A DNA stretch of 64,000 nt from Oncomelania hupensis (GCA_036898135.1 CM072515.1:52899236-52963235); one strand, 5' to 3'. Numbered from the stretch's first letter, positions 34,518 to 45,580 are shown. The notes: generated from the sequence alone by a model not told the origin. A program made the numbers and translations.

Positions 34518-37513
34518 TTGTTTACACGGCGTTATTATGACTTTCATGAAACGGCAAATACGTTGCGTTGACAATGGGTCATATTTCGTCCCCCCTTTTT
34601 ATGTATTTTTAAATGTTCTAACGCTAACCCTAACCTTAATGGATCATTGGTTTGACGTCAAAACAACGAGGACTGTTAAAACAAGGTATGTAGATGTTCA
34701 ATAGTTTGTCCAAATAACGCCGTGAAAACAAGTCCACACACACACACATACACACACCCGCACACACACACACACACACACCCAACCGAGGTTACACAAT
34801 ATTATCAGGACTTTCCCAAAACGCCACATACGTTGTGCTGACAATGGGTCATATTTCGTCCCCATTTTAAAGTACTTTGCAGTGTTCCTAACCCTAACCC
34901 AGCCCTAACCCTAACGGATCATTGTTCTGACGTCAAAACAAGTAGGCTTGTCAATACAAGTTATGTAGATGTTCACTGATTTGTCCAGATAACGCTGTGT
35001 AAACAAGGACACCAAACCACCACACTCTTTCCTTCAGAGAAGAGGAGCTATTTTTGATAGAGACAAGAAACAGCAATGGTAGCCCAATAGAAAGTGACAT
35101 GTGAATGTGCAATGTACACGAGCACCACCACCGTAGAGCGTTCGCCTCATCCACCGACGACCCAGGTTCGAATCCCGTGGCGGACGAAATAAAAAGTGAC
35201 CATTTTTCACTGTCCATTTTAGCAGTATGATTGCTCTGGTGGTTCAGTGTTGATTTAGGTCCCTCTGGGATGGTTATTCCCGTCTGCCATACCGCCAATG
35301 GCGGGAGTAATGACGGCCTGCTAGCGCCAAAATCTGATAACTACAAATATCATGAAATAATTACAAATATCATGGGATAATTACAGTTGTCAAGGGATAA
35401 TTGCAACTATCATTGCAAAATTACAAATATCTTTGTGCTATCATGTTTAGTTTTCAATTTTGGCTCTAGCAATCCGCCGTCAAAACCGAAAATTGTAAAT
35501 TATAGAAAGGCGTGGCAAATACTGATAATTAGTAATGAACACTGTGGATTACCGGTATCTCTGTAACTTAAACAGAACGCGTGTTAATTTCAATTATCTC
35601 GTGATACTGGTAACTCTCTGTTTTGGCGCTAGTAGGCCTTCATAAGGTGTAGACATTAATCATTAATGTTCATTCAATCAAGCACAAGTACAGCTGAAAC
35701 GAGCAAGTGTGCGCTGTATTAACAATGACACCACCCCTTCCTTCTTCCTACAGGGCGGAAGAGCGGAGGAAGCGGGAGGCGGAGGAGGTTGCCCGTCGAC
35801 GCCAGGTGTTGGACATCGTCAACGACCCCATTCTCAGGAGGGTTAAGGACAAGAACGAGAAGCTGTACGTGCCCAAATACACCAAGGCGCCTGACAGCCG
35901 GCCCTGCGCCATCTGCTTCGATTATATTGGACCCTCCATCGCCCACTCTACCGTCAAGATGAAGCTAGACGAGCTCTTCGACGAGATGCGGGACAACGAC
36001 ATCAGGGTAAGTGGGGTCAAAGTCAAAGACAAAATGAATTTAAACTCAAGTGTTCCCAAACAAAATATGAGTTAACGTTCCTTTTCCGCATGATTATCCA
36101 GTGTGGGGTAACGAAACATTTTTCTTCATGGTCATTGAGATCAAGGTGATGTTTAAGGTCAGTGTCATGGTCAATTTCGGACTCTCAAGTAGAAAGAAGT
36201 TAAGATTTCTAGGTTAGACAAAGAAGTAGGTTACACGTAATGGCTAAATCAAGGTCGAAGTCTGATACTTGGAAACAAGCAATAACGAAGATAACAGGCT
36301 GAGTGTCACATAGAAGCGAAGGTCAGGGTCTAAATCACTGTCAAATATCAAAATGAAGATTGAGTAGGTCAAGGTCGGAGTCCGTCAGTACCGAAACCGC
36401 ACATTTCATGTGTTGCTAACAGCCAATACTCAAGAGTCGGAAGAATACCATTGAAGTTTTCTATGGGGGAAAAATTAGGGCTGTTCACTTCGCTACAGCC
36501 CTATAAGGTTAAGCTACGTTTTTCATGAGAAGAATCAAAAATTTGTAAATGGTCAGTCGGTATAAGATGACTGAAGATGCAAGCTGGGTGGCTTGAGTAA
36601 GCTACGCAACGCTATAAGCAGCAGTATATTTTTTGAGATAAATAGTTTTCTCAGTTTCTTCTGATCATATTCAAAGTATCATGATCAGTTTATATTGTCC
36701 CTGGATGATTGCAGATCGCGACGATCGAGTTCCAGCCTCGCGCCATCCACACACGTGGGAAGAACAGCAGCAACCGTTGGGTCATCACCGTCAACTCTCC
36801 GTTCGCCGTCAGCCAGCTGGATGGCAACACCATCACCTTCGGAAAACAGGTACGTAGGTTTTCTACAGATTATTCCCCGACTACCTCCAAGCGTAGCAAG
36901 AGTTCTTTGGTACCTGAACCGTTTACCTGGGGTGAAGCAGAAACTGGGTCCGGGAATGACGGGTGTTGTTGTAGTTGAGGTGATTGCTGTTGTTTTCTCG
37001 TAAGAATTAACTTTGTTGAATGACTTTTTAAGTGGTGGTTCAATTCACCAAGCATCGCCAAAGCGGCACGTTAAACAACCCGGTTATTGTGTCAAGGAGG
37101 TGGTTGATGGTGTTCAAATCAACCCTTTTACATAAAAGTGCATAAATCGATCAGAGCGGTTCAGCTGTCTAGGTTTGATTGTGCGCTTGAAGCTGAAAGT
37201 TGGAGTCTTGGGCGGCGTGAGTTGAGATTCTGATTTTGGCCAGGCCCTTGAGTAGCTCTTTGAGCTGAGAAGTGCTTTATATATGAACAATTAAGTTCGA
37301 TTTATTTCAGTGTGGTGTGTGTATGTGTGTGTTTGTGTGGTGTGTGTGTGGGTGTGTGTGTGTGTGTGTGTATGTGTGTGTGTGCAGAAGGTGACGCTGA
37401 AGGCCTATGATCAGGTGCTTGGTGGCGAGTTCGCGACGTTCACCAAGCAAACCAACTTTATGTCTCGCATGTTCCACCACGAGCCTGCAAGTGAGCAGTC
37501 TACGACCGCCTGA
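31094..37513 (+). CDS. five-exon gene, 300-residue protein of unknown family
   Basis: Exons: 31094-31285, 32007-32203, 35754-36006, 36715-36849 and 37388-37513 (stop TGA). All introns are GT-AG with fitting phases (0, 2, 0, 0). The start MPTASQYKILSKLGE follows a CA-rich stretch without an upstream ATG in frame. The N-terminal 130 residues are mixed. Residues about 105-155 are a highly charged helix (RYEEEQRIRAEERRKREAEE), probably coiled coil. The C-terminal 130 residues look like a compact alpha/beta domain (DSRPCAICFDYIG; RWVITVNSPFAVSQLDGNTI). No signal peptide or membrane segment. I do not recognise the family. Alternative 3' ends are possible because a donor-like GCAA|GTGAGC lies inside exon 5. 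Intron 2 (3.5 kb) contains a LINE, two MITEs, a SINE and a TIR element. Confidence 0.8.
31575..31710. repeat. (TATAT)n pentanucleotide repeat
   Basis: About 25 units of ATATT with few interruptions, in intron 1 of the five-exon gene. Confidence 0.95.
32263..32341. repeat. (GTA)n microsatellite
   Basis: About 26 GTA units, 60 bp downstream of the exon 2 splice donor. Confidence 0.95.
32461..33370 (+). pseudogene. non-LTR retrotransposon 3' part (copy 4) in intron 2
   Basis: Starts within the RT at the equivalent of SPTLFNIFLERIM and encodes LRFADDIDGLAGEEQ, GMEISAEKTKMM and FLYACETWTL. The frame is lost near 33120, where about eight bases are missing relative to the copy at 28081, and resumes with RRRGRPKKR. 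The tail is ATAGGATAGGAT. Inserted in sense orientation within the five-exon gene. Confidence 0.9.
33371..34516. other. intronic sequence with G-rich, GT and CA tracts
   Basis: Part of intron 2 of the five-exon gene. A G-rich tract lies near 33627-33655, GTGT-rich sequence near 33950-34030 and a (CA)n tract at about 34430-34515. No exon recognised. Confidence 0.6.
34517..34732. mobile_element. MITE with telomere-like core (copy 1)
   Basis: TIRs CTTGTTTACACGGCGTTATT (34517-34536) and AATAACGCCGTGAAAACAAG (34713-34732). The interior carries CTAACCCTAACCTTA (34624-34638). (CA)n flanks both sides. Confidence 0.75.
34786..35007. mobile_element. MITE with telomere-like core (copy 2)
   Basis: Tandem relative of the preceding element, about 270 bp further on. 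The right TIR is ATAACGCTGTGTAAACAAG (34989-35007) and the left TIR is degenerate. The core at 34887-34914 contains CCTAACCCTAACCC and CCCTAACCCTAACG. The shared segment TGACAATGGGTCATATTTCG confirms common origin. Confidence 0.7.
35125..35308 (+). mobile_element. SINE family A (copy 3)
   Basis: Head with GTAGAGCGTTCGCCTCATCC and B box GGTTCGAATCCC (35164-35175), then the family A body ending near GTCTGCCATACCGCCAATGG. Lies in intron 2 of the five-exon gene, directly before a TIR element. Confidence 0.85.
35311..35642. mobile_element. TGACGGCC-family TIR element (332 bp)
   Basis: Left end TGACGGCCTGCTAGCGCCAA, right end GGCGCTAGTAGGCCTTCA. The middle is partly deleted relative to the 425-bp copy (the segment after GCAATCCG). 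Intronic. Confidence 0.85.
37195..37300 (+). mobile_element. SINE family B tail
   Basis: AAGTTGGAGTCTTGGGCGGC, then GGCCCTTGAGTAGCTCTTTG and AAGTGCTTTATATATGAAC. Diverged, headless copy in intron 4 of the five-exon gene. Confidence 0.65.
37311..37384. repeat. (GT)n microsatellite forming the exon 5 acceptor
   Basis: The tract runs TGTGTGTGTGTG up to GCAG|AAG at 37387/37388. It takes the place of a normal polypyrimidine tract upstream of exon 5. Confidence 0.9.
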
Positions 37514-37574
37514 TTCCAATCCCAGTCCACTCCTTTGTTTTGTATATTATCTGGAAACACATTGAAATAGTCTG

Positions 37575-38095
37575 GAATCGGTCTGTCTGTGTCGGTCGGG
37601 TCCGTCCATCGCTTTTACCCAAATTTCCAGAACCATGAAAACAGACTTTAACCAAATTTCATAGTTACATTATCCAAGTTAGTGGACAACCTCCCATGCC
37701 AACAACATATTTGCTGTACCGTAAACGTCAAGATCACTGGGGTCACTTTGTTGCTTCATACGTTTTGCTCAATTTCTCAAAAATACCTGAATCAATTCAG
37801 TTGATTTTCGTATATAGGTACTACAGCTCATGGCCAAGTCATTCAGCGGCAGTCTGGGTTTGTCAGTTTATCAGTCGGCTGGTCGGTCCGTCTCTTCAAA
37901 TTTTACCCTTTTGTTCAAAACTCATTGTTTGCTTTATTTCAAGAATGACATTACCGATATTTATTAGGGAGATACTTCAACCAACACTCAGCCTTTTTGT
38001 GTCCTTGATCTTTGCTACTTCACAAAGGTCAAGGTCGCTGATGTCTTTTACAAATAAAATCTATTTTGCGCGTTATCTACACATTTTTTTAATAT
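37575..38095 (+). repeat. dispersed repeat G (copy 2)
   Basis: GTCTGTCTGTGTCGGTCGGG, AATTTCCAGAACCATGAAAA, AAGTTAGTGGACA and GTCAAGATCACTGGGGTCAC match copies at 24865 and 57595. A second GTCGGTCCGTC...AAGGTCAAGGTCGCTGATG half follows at about 37880-38060, suggesting an internal duplication. Confidence 0.6.
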
Positions 38096-38766
38096 ATATT
38101 TAAAAAAAAAAAATTTTTTTACTTGCACAATTCAGATATTGACTCATTTTTTCTTGCTTTGGGGGATAAAAATCGAGTCACAGCATCGCCACAAAATTGC
38201 CATTTTACAGGTAGCATTTTTGAAAAAGTTGATTTTCAGCTATGTATGAGGGTGTCTGGAAATACATTAAAATGGCTTACCATCTTGGTTTTTAATATAT
38301 TTTTTTAAATATATTTTTTACTTGATCAGCAGTCAATCGCTGAGCAGCCAACAACGACCTGAGTTGGAATCTAAGTCCACACGTTATTTTTATTTTATTA
38401 TAATTTCTTTACAATTTTAAAATTATATTTTATTGTATATTTGTGTTGTGTTTATTTTTTAAAAGTTAGTTTACTTTATTTTATACGAAGTCGTTATTTT
38501 ATTTATGCTATTAGACTATAACATTTGATTTATTTATTTTACAATTTATTTCATTTTCATTTTTGTTTTGATTTGATTTTTCCTCCGTGAAGAGGCTTTA
38601 TTTAGCTCATACAGCGTTTTTTGTTCTGGAGATTTTATACCTTTTTAAATGTTTACATTGCACTTGATAGTAAGACCATAGATGATTACCTTTGTTTTGT
38701 TTGTGGAAGGATCAGTTTTGTTTTCTGTCATAGATCTATCAAATCATGACCTTTTGCGCGCTAGTA
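38096..38766. other. unassigned AT-rich stretch
   Basis: Sequence near 38330-38390 (GAGCAGCCAACAACGACCTG) echoes the 3' end of exon 5 of the preceding gene. Otherwise A/T runs with no gene. Confidence 0.45.
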
Positions 38767-39494
38767 TGACGGCCTACTAGCGCCAAAACCGAGAGTTACC
38801 AGTATCACGAGATAATTGAAATTAACACGTGTTCTGTGTAATTTACAGACATACCGGTAACCCACAGTATTTATTAATAATTATCATTATTTGTCACGCC
38901 TTTCTAGCGCCAAAACCTGATAATTACAAATATCATGAGATATTTACACGTATCATGGGATAATTGCAATTATCAAGGAATAATTACAATTATCATTGGA
39001 AAAAGTACGCATATCTTCACGTGATCCTGTTTAATTTTCAGTTTGGGCTCTAGCAATCCATCTGGAAATGCGCCAAAATCGAACATTTTAATTTTCATTT
39101 GAAAATTACGATTTTTACGTGTTAATTGTAAATATGTCATTCATATTTGTAATTATCCCATGACATGTATAATTATCAGGTGTTGGCGCTAGTAGGCCGT
39201 TACATATGTAAATTACATAGAACACGTGTTAATTACCATTATCACTGATAGCTGTAAATGCACGTTTTGACGCTAGTAAGCCGCCTTAACCAGAATTAGG
39301 CATGATCACGTAAAAATTGTAATTATTAATTGAAAATTGTCATTATTATGTAATAATTAAAATTTTCGGGTTTTTTTGCGGATCACGCGAAGGTATTAGT
39401 AATTTTTTTTCAGGATAATTGTAATTATCCCTTGGTAATTGTAATTATCCCATGATATTGGTAATAATCAAGTTTTGGCGCTAGTAGGCCGTCA
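38767..39494. mobile_element. TGACGGCC-family TIR element, long form (728 bp)
   Basis: Termini TGACGGCCTACTAGCGCCAA and its inverse, ending GGCCGTCA. It has internal repeats of GGCGCTAGTAGGCCG (near 39190) and the variant GACGCTAGTAAGCCGCC (near 39265). The same internal order occurs at 59912-60666, so this is the propagated long form and not a chance cluster. Non-coding. Confidence 0.85.
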
Positions 39495-39577
39495 TATGCT
39501 GGAGGTTTCTCTCATCTCACCCCCCCCCCTCTCTCCCCAACCCCTTCTTCATCATTTCCCCCTCTTTTATGGCAGAA

Positions 39578-39814
39578 GAGAATGAATGAACATCGAGGTT
39601 TAACGTCTACACCCACCATTGGCGATATGGCAGACGGGGATAACCATCCCGGGGAACAAGGGGTAGGGACCTAAACTACACTGAACCACCAGAGCAATCA
39701 TACTGCTAAAATGGACAGTGAAAATGGTCACTTTGATTTCACCCACCACGGGATTCGAACCTGGGTCTTCAGTGTGCCAGGCGAACGCTCTACCACTGGA
39801 GCTACGGCGCTGGG
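39578..39814 (-). mobile_element. SINE family A (copy 4)
   Basis: Complete minus-strand copy: B box GGTTCGAATCCCG (39749-39760 reversed), A box GTAGCTCCAGTGGTAGAGCG, the body with ACTGTCCATTTTAGCAGTAT, and a GAATGAATG tail side at 39580. Best-preserved member of the family here. Confidence 0.9.
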
Positions 39815-40562
39815 ACTTGGTAGAAGAGTTTATTAATCCACAATATTGGGGTCAAAGCTCTCAAATAAGCGTGTAAGCAGCAAGACATTCGGTTCGTCGT
39901 TTCACTTCACCTTACCAATCTAGCAACGGACTCAGTAGGCGTCTTTCATACCACAGGCTCACAATATCCCCACTTGGTTATTTCACAACAGCGCTTTAGA
40001 ACATTTTCGTTGGGCGCCTGTGCTTCTATTTAATTCATACGGTAAATAACCCCTAAACGACCACTTGAACGGTCTAGCACGAAGTTTATGTGATGCCACG
40101 TTTTGCCTACAATGCCGATTGTTATCGTTTCCTTTAATTGTTTCTTGGGTTATTGAATTTTGTTTCTTCTTCTGAATTTGGGACTACTGATGTGTGAATT
40201 TATGTCCACTTTTTGTGTCATTATTAATTCGGCTGAATAGCCCACGTGTGATGCATACTTTGTTATTAGCTTTCAGATGATATTGTGACGGCTTAACATT
40301 TCATATTATTATTCTCACTAACTTTTACGAGGTTTTCACTGCCTCACTTCTATTTTTCTTACTTGACTGATTTTTGTTTTCATTCATTTTCCAATATATT
40401 TGATTTCAGGTGGGATGTTTTTCTCACAAATAGATTGAGAAATAGATTGTCTTATACTAGGAATTCCACGATGACGCATAACAAGGGTAGTTAAGTCATG
40501 CACTGATAATAGCAGACGCTCTTTTACAAGGCTCGGACATGACGTTTGGAATCACATTTGTA

Positions 40563-40614
<52 letters not shown>

Positions 40615-40844
40615 ACAATATTAATAATACTATATGCTAAGCTTATATAGGCCTACGCGCTTTTTCACAAATCACCAATCGGGCTCAAAGCGCGGTGATC
40701 TATACCAACATACACAATCACGTGTTTTACTTACTCTCTCACACATCTTTCACGCAAACATGTGGTGTAAAGGCAGGGAGATCGCTATTAGAATACGGAA
40801 AGGAAGTCGCATTTTAATTTTTGAAATTACATCCAATATCATTA
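39815..40844. other. unassigned, with (CTA)n at 40565-40613
   Basis: No gene recognised. One ACT/CTA trinucleotide microsatellite. Confidence 0.5.
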
Positions 40845-40958
40845 TTAACGGGAGGGAAGAAACCGGAGTATTCCGAAAAAAACCCTCGGTGACCTGAATA
40901 GTTTCGTACCTAAAATAAGTTCGCCCTTGGCGGGAATTGAACCCGCGATTTTCAGCAT
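40845..40958 (-). mobile_element. SINE family D fragment, interrupted
   Basis: CCGGAGTATTCCGAAAAAAA, CCTCGGTGACCTGAATAG and GGCGGGAATTGAACCCGCG (a reversed B box) match the family D copy at 49680. The tRNA-like sequence appears to resume near 41935 (GATTTATCCACTGCGCCACG), so a later insertion split it. Confidence 0.55.
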
Positions 40959-41930
40959 TATACAGGGTTCTTACACCTTCCAAGGGACAGAATTTAGGGC
41001 CTTTTTAGGGCCTTTTTAAGGCCAAAATAAATAAAAAAAAAGGGCCACCTTTCGCGCAATAAAAGAAGAAATTAAATCCTAAAAGGCACTACCCAACTCA
41101 ACTCGTCATACAACGTAGGTCAGAGTAGGGCACAAACTGGAAAATCTCTGGAGGGAAATCGAGATGCAGAGCATCTTTAGCCGCTTTGTCCACTGCAATA
41201 TTGCCGCGGATGCCCATGTGACCAGAAACCCACATAAAAACTATCTTTTTACCCTCATAAACAAGTTGTGTATGGAGGTCATGGATCTCTGCCAGAAAAG
41301 GGTGTGATATCTTTCTCGTGGAAAGAGCCTGGAGTGCTGACAGTGAATCGGACATGATTAAAAACGAGGTTCTTTTGGATTGATAAACTTGTTTCAGAGC
41401 TAGATGAATTGCCTTGAGCTCAGCTGTATAAACAGAACAAAAATCCTATATTTGTTCTCGCCATGACGAACCCGCATTTTAAATGTTTCATGGCTCAGCC
41501 AAGAGTCGTTAAATGTACACTTGCCCATCCTGGCATAACACTCAGGCGTCAATGATTCAATCACAACTCAAGATGAAGCGGAGCCGAACGTAACTCACAA
41601 CAACAAACACATCCGGGTACTGTCAAGGGATGTAACCGAAACGATGCTAGGGGGTACTCTCCCTTGAACAGAGCAGACGACAATTTAGCGTCGTACTCCG
41701 TGTTCGATTTCCACCCCCCAAAATTATATTTTTCCACCTTCTTTATTTTTGCTTCAGCTTCAAACCTTCGCTTTCATTTCTTCAACAGCTGTAAGTTCCA
41801 TTTTTAGGGGCTTTTAGGGCCTCTGGGTCTTTTCATCCGAAAATTAGGGGCTTTTAAGGGCCCTAAAATGAGGATCCAAAAATCAGGGGCTTTTAGTGGT
41901 TTTTAGGGATGCGTACGAACCGGCAAAGGG
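40959..41930. mobile_element. candidate hAT-like insertion containing LINE remains
   Basis: The left edge CAGGGTTCTTACACC and right edge GGATGCGTACGAACC are imperfectly inverted. Both subterminal regions repeat TTTTAGGGCC and AGGGGCTTTTA motifs. It appears to split a tRNA-type SINE. No transposase is present. Termini resemble hAT ends, but a matching target duplication was not identified. Confidence 0.35.
41098..41430 (-). pseudogene. RNase H domain of a non-LTR retrotransposon, fragment
   Basis: The minus-strand translation shows CSVYTAELKAIHLALKQVY, SDSLSALQALSTR, VFMWVSGHMGIRGN and AVDKAAKDA. These carry the Glu of TAEL, the Asp of SDS, the His/Gly signature and the terminal Asp of RNase HI as found in I/Jockey-group LINEs. 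The first catalytic Asp strand and the rest of the ORF are missing. Confidence 0.8.
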
Positions 41931-41965
41931 AACCGGCGATTTATCCACTGCGCCACGACATGCCA

Positions 41966-42463
41966 AAATATGTAAGCAATCGGTCATCTCATAGCGTGAA
42001 GTAAACATCTTTTTTTTTTTCGCAGTATAATCCAGGGTTCAGACTAACATTAATTAGAAATTGCGAATTGAGTTTAAATCACAGTAAGCATACCTTTAAG
42101 TTAATGTTGTTGTACATATTATTAATTTAGTATAGTAAGCGACTTGCACAAATGTAGTTTTGTTATTAGGTATTTGTAAGTCACATTTTCTTTAAAATTA
42201 GACGTTGAATAAAAGAATGTATTGAAATGAAATCTTTTTTCAGTCTAAATGTTCCGTCATGTAGCTCACCTTCATGATCATATCATCGTCGTCATCATCA
42301 TAATCGTTGGCGCCATCATCATCGTTGTCATCATTATTGAAGTCGTCGTCATCATATCATCATCGTCGTCACCATCACAAATACTACTACATCTATTCAT
42401 TGTCTGTTTCTTCCTCTATCATAAAATTCCCAATTATCAACGTAAGTTGACAATGTCAAGAGG

Positions 42464-42536
<73 letters not shown>

Positions 42537-44509
42537 CACACACCCACACACACACACACACACACAAACACAAACATAAACATACACACACACACAAAGA
42601 GGTTGTGAAGAAAAAAAAATTCACCTGTAGTTTTCCTGACTGCCAGTAAGACAGACATACAATGCTGGAAAACAAGCAAACAAAAGCATGATACCGTCAT
42701 GTGTCTTTACTAACTCACGGATAAAATATGCACATCTTTGTGTCTGCATTAATGTTTGAATGTGTCATGAATATGGACACTTGATTCTAAAATACGTTCA
42801 TCTTAATTTAAAATCACTTATTAACACCGATTAATAAATCTATTAGTAGACTAATGATGCAGTGTTGTATACGAACCATTCTGTAAAGTTTAGCTCCAAA
42901 CGCTAAAATGTAACATTTTCATTTGCGCAAAGATTAAAATAATAATGTTATCATCACTACAAACACAACGGTGATTACTAATATTATGCATAAGCAATAC
43001 AAATAATTCATAAGCAATACAATAAAATATGTATGTGAGCGGAGAAACACCGCAATGTTGTCACCAGTTACAAAAACAACAGTTACAAGCATGAACCTGT
43101 AACGGATCTAGTTAAAAAGGATAATAATATGAGAAGGAAAGGAACTTCCTGGCCAATCAAGAAATGATTATCCATCGAAAGTTTTAATGTCTGTCCACGA
43201 AGTTGATATTATTAAAAAAAAACTGTAGCCTATAGTAACCTGTAAAAACTCCAAATCGTATCAATAATAAACCGTTGAGGTAATTAATATATAAGATCAA
43301 ATAGACTTAGGGTAAAACGAGGCAGATGACTTTATTTGTGCTTATTTGACATTCTTTGCGCGCCTTGAGCATGCCGCCAGCGCGAATTTGTGCGCCTTAC
43401 AAGTCTACATCATTATCATCATCGTTATCATCATCATCATGATCATCGTCGTCGTCGTGTCGAGTCTGCCAACTTTACTATTACTGTTTACTTACTTCTT
43501 TGTTTATTTAATTTACTTTTACTATTTTGCCCCAATGCTCCAGCAATCACACTCCATTTTACCTGGGGACGCTTTGTAAACGCGCGTTTTTTTAAGCTAT
43601 AGTTTGTTTTTTCATTGTCAAAGTTTCAGTTGAATCATAGAAGAAAAACAACTACATCTACATAAAGTCCAGCCCTTTCTGTTGAATGTAACGCAAACAC
43701 AAACAAGCGTGAGCATAACAATGCGTCTTACTTTTTTATTTGTGGAGAAAATATAAGGATACGCTTTATGCGATCTAATCAGATCTTGTCAGTCAGTCCT
43801 ACAGTCATGTCACAGAAAACTTTATCCTACAGTGTCCTACTACCAAGCTTGAATATATCTGAAGTCTTGTTGACGAGTTCTCCTAAATGTGAAATGACAG
43901 GGAGTTGTGCAATGTACAGATCGGCACAGGTCTTGAAAAGTCGCCAGAATATTTGATAGAGGAATAAAACTAATACCTTAAAAAAGTCGTGATGTGGTAA
44001 AACGGGTCGAAGAAAGGAGGCAAAACCTGTGGAAAAAGACTCCTTACAGGTTAAGACCTTGACAGGGAAAAAATTTGCAGGCGGGTAGGAAATAATTAAT
44101 TCCAGGGAAGTAACCGATTGATTAGGGAAAGACTGACGGCTCAAAGAATGTAACGGGTTGCTTCGCTTTGACATATGAAAATTACTAGTGTCCGCGGATT
44201 ATTGGTAGACGCGTCAACAAACTGATTCCTGGGCAAGATATGGCTACATCTGTGGAATAGAAACAAGATGAAAAAGAAGAAGTAAATGGAGATGGAAGAA
44301 GAAAAAATAGAAATGTTGACTGGAGCATTTTAAAGCAAGCAACAATAACATTTCTTACATTTAGGCAAGACATTCAAGCAAGACAAGCAAGCGAATTATC
44401 GAAAATGGCATCCTCGGTAATTACCATAATAGCGACAATTGAACCTATATTAGGAGCTAAGGTTATTTGAAGACACGCCATATTCATTATCACAACCACA
44501 ATCACTATC
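41966..44509. other. unassigned, with (CA)n at 42470-42600
   Basis: ATC/TCG-rich low-complexity patches near 42260-42380 and 43405-43460, plus a long CA tract. No exon or known repeat family recognised. Confidence 0.5.
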
Positions 44510-44521
44510 ACAGTTCCATTA

Positions 44522-45098
44522 CATTACATTACATGGTTATTGCTTTAGGTCCAGCGGACTCTTCCGAGCCAAATCAGTACCAGAGAAGTGAAAGAGGACT
44601 CACCCCTGATCCGCATAAAAGATCCGCCGAAACAACCCTAGTGGTAACACTGAAGGCAATCTACCAGCCGGTCACTTTACAATAAAGACATCCCACGCAT
44701 GGGGACGCTGAGGCTATACTCTAATTTATCGAACCCCCGTTTACAGAAACAAAATAGCATACAAACATCATTATACAATATCAACAAAACACATACATAT
44801 AAAATGCCTACATTGCTAAATAATAACATCATAGGAAGCCGCAGTGACCATTTGGCAGAAAGCGTCCAATATTCCCAAGCTGATCCAACAGACCTCATAC
44901 AAAAATGAGGAGTATTGTCCCGGGAAAGTTTTCAAGAAAAAAGGTAGGTGACTGGTCTGGCGAAGAAGAAGATATTATACTAGATTGATAGAACAGAGTA
45001 GGAATGAGAAAGACAGCGACAGTGGGAATTTAAAGCACTAACTTTCCAGAAAGTGGGGATACTATATATACTTAAACCCCCGGCACCCCCACGGGGGG
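44522..45098 (-). mobile_element. (TGTAA)-tailed retroposon, full length (copy A)
   Basis: On the minus strand it runs from CCCCCCGTGGGGGTGCCGGG to GACCTAAAGCAATAACCATG followed by TGTAATG repeats. Target-site duplication ACAGTTCCATTA flanks it (44510-44521 and 45099-45110). No long conserved open frame. A (TGTAA)n 3' end is characteristic of L2-clade LINEs and SINEs that use their machinery. Confidence 0.85.
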
Positions 45099-45136
45099 AC
45101 AGTTCCATTATTACAACCTTGTAAACTGCATGCCAT

Positions 45137-45580
45137 GGTAGGCACGGTGGCCTAATAGTAGAGCTTTGGGCTTGTGGATCTGAATGTCCCGGGTTCGAGC
45201 CCAGGGCGGGGCATTGTGTTGTGTCCTTGGGAAAGACACTTTACTCCCGTTTCCTACTCCTTCGGATGAGAGTATAAACCGAGGTCTAGTCTGTGTCGCA
45301 TACATTCCATCATAACGGACTTTAAAGATCCTGACGCTCATGTCCTAGACGGGTGAGTGCCGGTGACAAGAACACACCCAGCATGCACTTAAGTCCATCA
45401 CCCCCATCCCTGGCTGCCCAGGATTGTGCTCAGTAGTACGGGCGTCAGACCATGCGCCCAAAGGCTGCGGGTGGGCGTCTAGGGCGGCTTGAGTTAGATC
45501 CTCTATCGGCCAGCGCCTTGAGCAGCTCTTGAGCTGGTAAAGCGCTATATAAGAACGATTAAATAAATAAATAAATAAAA
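45137..45580 (+). mobile_element. tRNA-derived SINE, family B (full copy 2)
   Basis: Head CACGGTGGCCTAATAGTAGA with B box GGGTTCGAGCCC (45191-45202), body, and tail GCGCCTTGAGCAGCTCTTGA, AAAGCGCTATATAAGAACGA with AAATAAATAAATAAA end. Confidence 0.9.

Noticed and set aside
34624..34914. true telomere
   Set aside because: Only a few CCCTAA units inside small TIR elements, surrounded by genic sequence.
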